Below, piece after piece: positions 1 through 5,695 of a DNA stretch of 6,310 nucleotides; position 1 is the stretch's first letter, and every line of letters starts with the position of its first letter. The position numbers and the translations under genes were made by a program. Location of the stretch: positions 1-6,310 of the forward strand of contig JAQTRJ010000134.1 of the NCBI GenBank assembly GCA_028711875.1, written 5' to 3'. The stretch comes from a bacterium. GTDB lineage: Bacteria; Electryoneota; RPQS01. Under the pieces are notes generated by a model. The model made no database searches. It saw only the letters and a list, made by a program, of their open reading frames with translations, and was not told the DNA's origin.

Positions 1-1
1 G

Positions 2-3000
2 ATTCAGCTCGGAGCGAGCGGCGGAAGCTATTCATGGACGGTGACGGGAGCGGCCAGCGAGACGGCGCGGTTTCGCGCGCTGAGCGCGACGAATCCCGCC
101 ATCGGCGACACCACCGACGGTGCGGTGCGGCTCGGCGTTCCGCAATTAACATTCACCGCGCCGGCTGCCGCTGAAACATTGATCGTGGGACAAACCGTCG
201 CGCTGAGCTGGACGCGGCGCTTCGCGGCGGGAGACGTGCGCGTCGAGCTTTCCCGCGCGGGCGCGGAGGGGCCGTGGGAAGAGATCGGAATCCGCGACGG
301 CGACTCGCTGCATTGGCCGGTGATCGGTCCCACGTCGAACTCCGTCCGGCTGCGCCTGTCGCTCACGGACGCGCCGCTTGTGAGTCAGACGACACCGTTC
401 GACTGCGCGATTTTGCAACCGGAGCTGGACATCGTTGCGCCGGCCGCCGGGAGCATGCTTCCTATCGGCCGCACAACCCATATCACATGGACGCGCACGG
501 TGCTGGGAGCGCCCGTGAACGTTTGGCTTTTGCGAGTTCCTGAAGGAAACGAGGAGCTTCTCGCAGGGAATCTCGCAGGGAATTCCTATGACTGGATGGC
601 CACCGGACCGGCGAGCGACAACGCGCGGATCATCGTTCGCACCGCGGACGGCGCGGATATTGAAGCGCAATCGGGAGAGTTCAGGCTGAGTCAGCCGGTG
701 ATCTCGTTTGCCGCACCGCTCGGCGGGGAGACGTTTGTGGCGGGAGAGATATTGCCGGTCCGGTGGCATCGCTATGCGGTCGGCGATCCGGTGAACGTGG
801 AAATCAATCGCGACTATCCCAGCGCCACGTGGAGCGCGATCGCAAGCGCCGTCAGCGACACGGTCTTCGAGTGGACCGTGAGCGGGCCGACGACGCACGC
901 CGCACGACTGCGGCTGGTGTCCACGGTGGAGCCCACACTGGGCGACACGCTGGGCGAAGCGATCCATTTGCTTGTTCCGTCGCTGGAATGGGATTGGGGC
1001 GAACGCGCGGAAGTGCTCATCGGTTTTCCGACCGAGCTGCATTGGCGGCGCACGGCGGTGGACGGCGCAGTGACGATCCGCCTGTCGCGTGACGGAGGAA
1101 GCACGTGGCCGGAGACGGTCGCAGCAAACCTCACGGACAATTTCTTCGAGTGGACTCCGAGCGGCGCATCCGCTCCAGCAGCGCGACTGCGGGTGGAAAG
1201 CATGGCGAATCCCGCGGTGTTCGCCGTCACGGAATTGTTCGCGCTGACGGTGCCGCAGATTTCGCTGGTGAATCCGCTGGGCGGAGAAACGCTGGCCATC
1301 GGCGCGCCGCTGGTGATTCGCTGGAGCCGCGTGAATCATCCGGCCGCGGTGCACGTACTCGTCAGCCGCGAGGAGCTGCCACAGACGTGGGAAGCTATCG
1401 CGCAGGACATAGACAGCGATTCGCTGATCTGGATCGCGACGCCGCCCGCGTCGAACACGATGCGAGTGCGCATCGTATCCACCGTGAATGAAGAATGGTT
1501 CGCCGAGTCGGGAGAGTTCTCGCTGCAACAAGCCGCATTGGCGATCAGCGCGCCGCTGCCCGAGACGGACATCGTCATGGGAGATACGATGACGGCGTAT
1601 TGGAACCGCATCGCCTATGACGACGCCGTGCGGGTGCTGCTGCGCCGCGGCGGAGGACACTCCGACACGCTGAGCACAGGGACGGCAGGGGACGAGATCG
1701 AATTTGTCGTACGTCCGCCCGCTGCCGCGGAATGCTGGATCGTGGTCGAGGAGGCGGCCAGCGGCGCGCCGCGCGACAGCGTGCATTTGCTCGGTCCCCA
1801 TGCGCCATCCATTCAGATCCTGTCGCCGGTGACTGGAGATCGTTGGATCGCGGATCAATCGGTCGTGCTGCGCTGGCAGCGCGATCATGCGGACGGCGAC
1901 GCGGTGATTTCCATCAATGAAAGCTATCCGAGTGGATCGTGGCAGCTCCTCGGCACGACGGAGCTGGATTCGCTGAATCATGTGCCGTTCACTCCGGCCG
2001 GGAATCTGGCGGTGGCGGTGGCGATTCCATCTCGCGGAGTTGCCGACACGGTGTCGGGAGTCCGCGTCGTTCAGCCTGAACTCGAAATGGAGCCGCTGGA
2101 GCAGACCGCCTTCCGTCTCGGCGACATCATGAGCGTGCGGTGGCACAATCACGACATCACCGGACTTGTGAGGCTTGAGCTTGACCGCGCGTTTCCGTCG
2201 GGCGCTTGGGAAACGCTTTACGAAGGAGCCGATACGATCTTCGCGTGGACGGTGAGCGGAGATACCACTTCCGCCGCGCGGCTGCGGGTCCGGAGTCTTG
2301 TTTACGCGTCCGCCGCCGACACGCTCACGGAAGACGTGCGGATTTATCAGGCGCAGCTTGCGCTCGATCTCGACTCAGACGCCGACACGCTGTACGTAGG
2401 ACAAGCTCTTCAGTTCCTTCTCACCATGACCGACGAGACGGAAGCGGCGGACATCGCCGTGCAGCGCGAACTGGGCGGCGCGTGGGAACTCCTGTTTCCG
2501 GGCGTGACGAGCGGCTCGTATGCGTGGACGGTCACGTCGCCGGAGGCTGCCGGCGCGCGCTTCAGAGCGTTCGTTCCGGGCGATCCGAGGCTCGACGACA
2601 CGACCCACACCGTCGCGATCCTCCATCCGAGCATTGCGTTAGAAGGAGACTTGGCTGCGGATTATACGGTGGGTGATACGATTTTCGTCGCTTGGGATGC
2701 GTGGGGTGTGGATGCGCCGTTCCGATTGCTGCTTGTGCGGGATGAGGCGAGCGCGGAGACTCTGGCCACGGACATTGCGGAAACGGCATTCGAGTGGATC
2801 GTCACGGCTCCGCGTGCGAGCCAAGCGCGGCTGATCGTTCAAGACGCGACCGGGACGATCGCCGACGGCAGCGCACCGTTTGCGATACACGCGCCGGAAC
2901 TTGCGTTTGTGAATCCGAGCGAAAGCGGAACGGAGACCGCGGGAAGCACGCTCACACTCGCGTGGCAATGGACTGACGGCGCGGGCGCGGTGCAGCTGGA

Positions 3001-4036
3001 CGTATCTCGCGACGGAGTCGGCGGCGAGTGGAGCACTCTGGACGATTCACTGGCGGCCACAACCTACGACTATCTGGTGACCGGCCCGGAGACGGATTCG
3101 CTGCGCTTCCGCGTGCGCGCGCTCGACGACACGACGATCGCGGCGATGTCTCCGGCACGAACCGTGATCGTGCCCGGTCTTGCGCTGCAAACGCCGGGCG
3201 GGGACACGTGGTACATCGGCGAACAGCGCTGGATTCGCTGGAACCGCGCGCATTACGAGGGACCGGTGATCGTGGAAACCACCGCCGCCGACCGCGCTGA
3301 GCCGTGGGAAATGCTGGCGAATGAAGTGATGTCCGATTCATTCTTATGGACCGTGACGGGACCGGAAGCTGATCTGGTTGCGCTGCGGGTGACGGCAGAG
3401 CTCGATCCAACACTGACGGACACGACGGATTCACCGCTGACGATCGCTCTGCCGCGCCTGAGGGTGGTATCCCCGAACGGCGGCGACACACTACACGTCG
3501 GCGAGGAAATTCGTCTGCTTTGGAACAGCGAAGGCGTCCAGGGCCATCTCGGCATCGGCTTGTGGCGGGGCGCGCCGGAAAACCGGTTCGACACGCTGTT
3601 CACGGACACCGAAAACGACGGCGAGGAGTTCTGGACGATCAGCGCACCGGCGGCGGAGCAGTGCTTCCTGATTCTGGTATCGCTCGCCGACACGTCGGTG
3701 TGGGACACGAGCGACCCCCGGTTCGTGATTCAGGAGCCGTCCTCCGTCGAAGATTTGTGGCCCGGATTGCCCGCGGAGTATAGTCTGAAGGCGCCGTATC
3801 CGAATCCGTTCAACAACGCGGCGAATCTCGAATTCGCGCTGCCGCACGCGGCGGACGTCAGGATTGTCGTGTACGACGTCATGGGACGCGAAGCGGCGAC
3901 GCTGGTGAACGACGTGCGCGCGGCCGGGCGGCATCGCGTGTCGTGGCAGGCGGACGGCGCGGCCAGCGGAATGTATTTCGCGCGCATGACCAGCGGCGAT
4001 TTCACGGCGGTGCGCAAGCTGCAACTCGTCAAATAA
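2..4036 (+). CDS. Giant secreted surface protein with tandem Kre9/Knh1-like Ig-type repeats and a T9SS C-terminal sorting domain (5'-partial)
   Basis: The reading frame is open from the first complete codon at position 2, with no stop and no credible start. The GTG at 41 lies inside a repeat (SYSWTVTG), so the gene begins upstream of the window. The visible part is 1344 residues. It consists of half a repeat, then 13 repeats of about 92 residues, then a C-terminal domain from about 3776. Each repeat follows the pattern 'P-GGE-hxxG-xhxhxW-R', 'V-h-L-SRD', 'W-hh' and 'WTVTGP-ARLRV', which resembles the Kre9/Knh1-like (PF10342) beta-sandwich domains of bacterial surface proteins. The C-terminus carries PYPNPFNN (3794-3817), then VYDVMGRE, AGRHRVSW, SGMYFARM and a final RKLQLVK. 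That is the classic T9SS type A sorting domain (TIGR04183/Por_Secre_tail, FlgD-Ig-like). Family knowledge implies Sec export, T9SS passage across the outer membrane and surface attachment or release. No catalytic domain is visible; an adhesive or structural role is inference, and an enzyme could sit in the missing N-terminal part. Confidence 0.93.
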   Translation: MQLGASGGSYSWTVTGAASETARFRALSATNPAIGDTTDGAVRLGVPQLTFTAPAAAETLIVGQTVALSWTRRFAAGDVRVELSRAGAEGPWEEIGIRDGDSLHWPVIGPTSNSVRLRLSLTDAPLVSQTTPFDCAILQPELDIVAPAAGSMLPIGRTTHITWTRTVLGAPVNVWLLRVPEGNEELLAGNLAGNSYDWMATGPASDNARIIVRTADGADIEAQSGEFRLSQPVISFAAPLGGETFVAGEILPVRWHRYAVGDPVNVEINRDYPSATWSAIASAVSDTVFEWTVSGPTTHAARLRLVSTVEPTLGDTLGEAIHLLVPSLEWDWGERAEVLIGFPTELHWRRTAVDGAVTIRLSRDGGSTWPETVAANLTDNFFEWTPSGASAPAARLRVESMANPAVFAVTELFALTVPQISLVNPLGGETLAIGAPLVIRWSRVNHPAAVHVLVSREELPQTWEAIAQDIDSDSLIWIATPPASNTMRVRIVSTVNEEWFAESGEFSLQQAALAISAPLPETDIVMGDTMTAYWNRIAYDDAVRVLLRRGGGHSDTLSTGTAGDEIEFVVRPPAAAECWIVVEEAASGAPRDSVHLLGPHAPSIQILSPVTGDRWIADQSVVLRWQRDHADGDAVISINESYPSGSWQLLGTTELDSLNHVPFTPAGNLAVAVAIPSRGVADTVSGVRVVQPELEMEPLEQTAFRLGDIMSVRWHNHDITGLVRLELDRAFPSGAWETLYEGADTIFAWTVSGDTTSAARLRVRSLVYASAADTLTEDVRIYQAQLALDLDSDADTLYVGQALQFLLTMTDETEAADIAVQRELGGAWELLFPGVTSGSYAWTVTSPEAAGARFRAFVPGDPRLDDTTHTVAILHPSIALEGDLAADYTVGDTIFVAWDAWGVDAPFRLLLVRDEASAETLATDIAETAFEWIVTAPRASQARLIVQDATGTIADGSAPFAIHAPELAFVNPSESGTETAGSTLTLAWQWTDGAGAVQLDVSRDGVGGEWSTLDDSLAATTYDYLVTGPETDSLRFRVRALDDTTIAAMSPARTVIVPGLALQTPGGDTWYIGEQRWIRWNRAHYEGPVIVETTAADRAEPWEMLANEVMSDSFLWTVTGPEADLVALRVTAELDPTLTDTTDSPLTIALPRLRVVSPNGGDTLHVGEEIRLLWNSEGVQGHLGIGLWRGAPENRFDTLFTDTENDGEEFWTISAPAAEQCFLILVSLADTSVWDTSDPRFVIQEPSSVEDLWPGLPAEYSLKAPYPNPFNNAANLEFALPHAADVRIVVYDVMGREAATLVNDVRAAGRHRVSWQADGAASGMYFARMTSGDFTAVRKLQLVK
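143..3739 (+). repeat. Array of 13 tandem ~92-residue Ig-like repeats (protein-level repeat)
   Basis: I placed repeat boundaries at the 'hxP-(E/Q/S)-h-x-h' junction. They start at 143, 422, 698, 980, 1256, 1535, 1808, 2078, 2354, 2630, 2897, 3176 and 3455, and the last ends at 3739. Unit lengths are 89 to 95 codons, so spacing is very regular although the DNA has diverged. The best-conserved units are 3, 5, 11, 12 and 13. Units 9 and 10 lose the 'W-x-R' of the second strand, and units 6 and 7 lose the 'WTVTGP' strand. A partial unit (WTVTG...ARFRALS) precedes position 143, so the array extends upstream. The repetition is seen directly; the assignment to a Kre9/Knh1-like fold comes from the motif pattern and is not proven. 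Confidence 0.88.
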
Positions 4037-4076
4037 GAGTGGGATGGCTCTTGCCCAGAGCGATCCCCCTGCCCAA

Positions 4077-4103
4077 GGTGCGCCGGTGCCCTCCCGGCGC
4101 ACC
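4077..4103 (+). terminator. GC-rich hairpin downstream of the surface-protein gene
   Basis: GGTGCGCCGG (4077-4086) pairs perfectly with CCGGCGCACC (4094-4103) across a 7-nt loop. It begins 40 nt after the stop of the surface-protein gene. No T-tract follows (the next bases are GCCCCTTC), so it is either a weak or factor-assisted terminator or a 3'-end stabilising structure. A weaker stem, AAGAG (4035-4039) with CTCTT (4048-4052), overlaps the stop codon just upstream and may be chance. Confidence 0.5.
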
Positions 4104-4113
4104 GCCCCTTCAA

Positions 4114-4148
4114 CGAAGCGTCCCGTGTGATTCACACGGGACGCTTTG
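4114..4148. terminator. Perfect 15-bp inverted repeat between convergent genes, likely bidirectional terminator
   Basis: AAGCGTCCCGTGTGA (4116-4130) is exactly complementary to TCACACGGGACGCTT (4132-4146), giving at least 14 pairs with a 3-nt loop. The stem may lengthen by a G-T wobble and a C-G pair at its base. It lies between the stop of the plus-strand surface-protein gene and the stop of the minus-strand Cys-rich gene, where a shared terminator is expected. On the plus strand only TTT follows, and on the minus strand TTCGTTG follows, so the U-tracts are poor in both directions. Stem length and position support termination more than the tails do. Confidence 0.65.
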
Positions 4149-4175
4149 CTCCGATTCCCCAGTGACCGATCGGAC

Positions 4176-4469
4176 TCAGCGATGACCGCCGCAGGTCGCC
4201 TTGCATTTCGCGGCGCAGGCGGGCGGACAGGCGGAGGCGCTCTTCATGTCCTTCGCGTGCTTGGCGCAGTTCGGATCGCACTGTCCGCTCTGGTGGCACT
4301 GCGCGGCCAGATCGCACACACCGTCGTTGTTCGCATCCACGAATTTTTCGCACTGTCCCGTACACTGGTGCGCGGCGACTTTCGTGGCGTTCGAGCTTGC
4401 GAAACCCGCATAACCAACCAAGCCCGCGAGCAGAACAGCGATCACCGTCAATACAAACGCACGTTTCAT
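4176..4469 (-). CDS. Small exported ten-cysteine protein with CX3C ladder and EF-hand-like DxNxDG loop
   Basis: This 97-residue protein has a Sec-type signal peptide: MKR, then a hydrophobic core to about residue 20, with likely cleavage after AGFA (about residue 24). The mature part holds ten Cys at 36, 40, 52, 58, 64, 68, 81, 85, 89 and 93. Six of them form CX3C pairs, and the last four make a C-x3-C-x3-C-x3-C ladder. Residues 43-53 (FVDANNDGVCD) form a DxNxDG loop like those of EF-hand or dockerin calcium sites, a motif seen in small periplasmic proteins near metal-redox genes. I chose the ATG at 4469 because AGGAG (4478-4482) lies 8 nt upstream; a TTG at 4472 is only 5 nt from it. It is the last of four genes on this strand and is separated by a gap with a possible promoter. 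Periplasmic metal or thiol binding is inference; I recognise no named family. Confidence 0.85.
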   Translation of the reverse strand: MKRAFVLTVIAVLLAGLVGYAGFASSNATKVAAHQCTGQCEKFVDANNDGVCDLAAQCHQSGQCDPNCAKHAKDMKSASACPPACAAKCKATCGGHR

Positions 4470-4477
4470 CAACCAAT

Positions 4478-4482
4478 CTCCT
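4478..4482 (-). promoter_or_regulatory. Ribosome binding site of the Cys-rich gene (decides the start)
   Basis: On the minus strand AGGAG is followed by 8 nt and the ATG at 4469. The adjacent TTG at 4472 would be only 5 nt away, so ATG is preferred. Confidence 0.7.
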
Positions 4483-4518
4483 AAGGGTTACTTCTCTTCC
4501 GACTTCTGGAAGTTATAC

Positions 4519-4544
4519 TGAGATGGAATCGTTCGCGAGGTTCC
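4519..4544 (-). promoter_or_regulatory. Candidate ECF-sigma promoter upstream of the Cys-rich gene
   Basis: Reading the minus strand, GGAAC (4544-4540) is followed by 16 nt and TCTCA (4523-4519). This resembles the sigma-E-type pattern of a GGAAC -35 with a TCTGA/TCAAA-like -10 at 15-17 nt. It sits about 50 nt before the start codon, within the 133-nt gap between the Metal_resist gene and the Cys-rich gene. An overlapping TATAAC (4517-4512) could be a housekeeping -10, but the hexamer 17 nt upstream of it (CCTCGC) is a poor -35. The match is short and could be chance. The presence of an ECF sigma gene in the same cluster makes it more interesting. Confidence 0.4.
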
Positions 4545-4605
4545 GGGGACGCGCGGACGCATGCCTCGGCGAAGATCGCAGCGTGAAGTCCGACTCGGCA
4601 ACAGG

Positions 4606-5151
4606 TTAGTTTTCTTCCGAATGATTACAGAGTTGATGCGATGGAGTTTCCATCGAAGCGGGATCGGCCAGCCCCAGAGTCGGCGCACGTTTCGCGCACC
4701 CGTCCGAGCGGCGCATCAGGTCGAAGAGCCGCTTGACCTGTGCGGGATCGAGCACTTTTTTTTCCGCGAGGATATGCTCAAGCGACAACTCCTGCATTCG
4801 CTCCTGCACGGCGAGAATTTCCCGGTGCTTGGCGCGGACGGCGTCTTCGCACACCGAGTCGGCGGCGAGCAGTTCGATCAGATCGGCGCGCAAGAGCGAG
4901 ACACGCGCGCACTGGCACTGCGAAGAATCGAGAAACGCCGCCTGCAAGGGAGCGATGCGCCGCCACTGATGCTCGGACGTTCCGAGCCGGCGGTGGAGCG
5001 GACAGTCGCGGCAGTTTCTATCGCACGAAACAGACGACTCCGCACGGCGCGCCGAACCGGCCTGCACCTGCCGCGTCGTCCAGACGGCGATGACCGCGAT
5101 ATTCAGGGAAATGGACAGAAGAATGAGCAGTGTTTTAACGCGGGTTCTCAT
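4606..5151 (-). CDS. Membrane-anchored periplasmic Metal_resist (CnrX/Spy/CpxP-like) protein with Cys/His clusters
   Basis: The 181-residue protein starts with MRTRVK and a hydrophobic segment (about 8-26). This is either a membrane anchor or a signal peptide cleaved near VQA (about residue 31). Residues 55-147 form an all-helical region with two degenerate LTxxQ-type motifs, LGTSEHQ (56-62) and LDPAQ (134-138), and a charged middle helix. That pattern fits the periplasmic heavy-metal sensor family (PF13801) and its Spy/CpxP relatives. Eight Cys are present (43, 47, 50, 79, 81, 101, 152, 175). They form C43-x3-C47-x2-C50-x2-H53 just before the domain, C79-x-C81 within it, and H172-x2-C175-x-H177 in the tail. 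The start lies 3 nt after the anti-sigma stop, and its GGGAG site (5159-5163, 7-nt spacer) lies inside that gene, so the two are probably translationally coupled. A role as metal sensor feeding the anti-sigma factor is inference; a periplasmic chaperone or metal buffer is the alternative. Confidence 0.82.
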   Translation of the reverse strand: MRTRVKTLLILLSISLNIAVIAVWTTRQVQAGSARRAESSVSCDRNCRDCPLHRRLGTSEHQWRRIAPLQAAFLDSSQCQCARVSLLRADLIELLAADSVCEDAVRAKHREILAVQERMQELSLEHILAEKKVLDPAQVKRLFDLMRRSDGCAKRAPTLGLADPASMETPSHQLCNHSEEN

Positions 5152-5154
5152 GGA

Positions 5155-5631
5155 CTATCTCCCGTCCGCCGCGTCAGGCGTTACCAGCGAAAGATAGGCC
5201 GCGGTCAGCGTGCCGTCGGGCGCCTCGGAGAATTGATCCAATCCATAGTAGGCCGCAGCGTTCACGTCACTGGCGGGAGAAGCGCGATGGAGACCGCGGC
5301 CAAGCAGCGCCCCCAGCGTCAGTCCAACCATCAGCACGACCACCGCCGCGGCGCGGAACGAGCGCGACGCCGTCGTCCACCACAGCGGGGGACTGATCGC
5401 CATGTGTCGCGTGCGGTGCGGCAGGGACGCGAGAATGCGTGATTCCAATCCGGGCGGCAGCGGCGCAAGCGGGAGCGAAGTCAGCAAACCGGTCAGCCGC
5501 TCCTCTTCTTCGAACATGCGGCGGCAATCCGGGCAACTTGAGGCATGGGCGAGGAAGCCTGTCATGTCCGACTCTGAGAGTCGTTTGCCGATGTAATCGC
5601 TGATCTTACGTTGAAAGTTTGAGCACTGCAT
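5155..5631 (-). CDS. Transmembrane zinc-finger anti-sigma factor (zf-HC2/ZAS type)
   Basis: The protein has 158 residues from ATG 5631. C3 and H29-x3-C33-x2-C36 (LAHASSCPDC) give the ZAS anti-sigma zinc-finger signature (PF13490). This N-terminal cytoplasmic domain clamps the cognate ECF sigma factor in known members. A proline-rich linker follows (about 52-60), then a single membrane span (about 94-113, AAAVVVLMVGLTLGALL). The periplasmic tail of about 45 residues, ending in ADGR, could receive an envelope signal. I chose ATG 5631 over the longer TTG start at 5670 because AGAAGG (5639-5644) lies 7 nt upstream and because ZAS proteins usually begin with M-x-C. The gene follows the ECF sigma gene by 64 nt and precedes the Metal_resist gene by 3 nt, so it probably restrains that sigma factor. 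No periplasmic Cys or obvious ligand cluster is seen in its tail. Confidence 0.88.
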   Translation of the reverse strand: MQCSNFQRKISDYIGKRLSESDMTGFLAHASSCPDCRRMFEEEERLTGLLTSLPLAPLPPGLESRILASLPHRTRHMAISPPLWWTTASRSFRAAAVVVLMVGLTLGALLGRGLHRASPASDVNAAAYYGLDQFSEAPDGTLTAAYLSLVTPDAADGR

Positions 5632-5638
5632 GAGAGAA

Positions 5639-5644
5639 CCTTCT
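5639..5644 (-). promoter_or_regulatory. Ribosome binding site of the anti-sigma gene (decides the start)
   Basis: On the minus strand AGAAGG is followed by a 7-nt spacer and the ATG at 5631. It selects this start over the in-frame TTG at 5670. Confidence 0.6.
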
Positions 5645-5695
5645 ACCTTTTTAACGGACAACCGGAGCAAGACCCCCGAAAATTTCTCCGGATCG

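Noticed and set aside
146..2152. 668-residue open frame on the minus strand opposite the surface-protein gene
   Set aside because: It is Arg/His/Pro-rich with no recognisable domain and lies opposite a clear repeat protein. It is a shadow produced by high GC codon bias.
143..3739. Possibility of a CRISPR or DNA-level satellite array
   Set aside because: The repetition is at protein level, about 276 bp per unit with strongly diverged DNA, and there are no short identical repeats with unique spacers.
41..4036. GTG at 41 as the start of the surface protein
   Set aside because: The frame is open to the window edge, and the residues before it (SYSW) complete a repeat strand, so this is an internal codon.
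4166..4173. 8-bp palindrome CCGATCGG just downstream of the Cys-rich gene
   Set aside because: It is too short and too likely by chance in GC-rich DNA to call an operator.
4146..4484. 112-residue open frame on the plus strand opposite the Cys-rich gene
   Set aside because: The minus-strand frame has a convincing signal peptide, a good ribosome binding site and patterned Cys; the plus-strand frame has none of these.
4561..5442. 293-residue open frame on the plus strand opposite the Metal_resist and anti-sigma genes
   Set aside because: The composition is Arg/Gln-rich with no domain, and the opposite strand has two genes with signal or membrane segments, motifs and ribosome sites.
5155..5670. 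Longer TTG-start version of the anti-sigma protein (13 extra residues)
   Set aside because: The ATG at 5631 has a better-spaced ribosome site and restores the usual M-x-C beginning of ZAS proteins.
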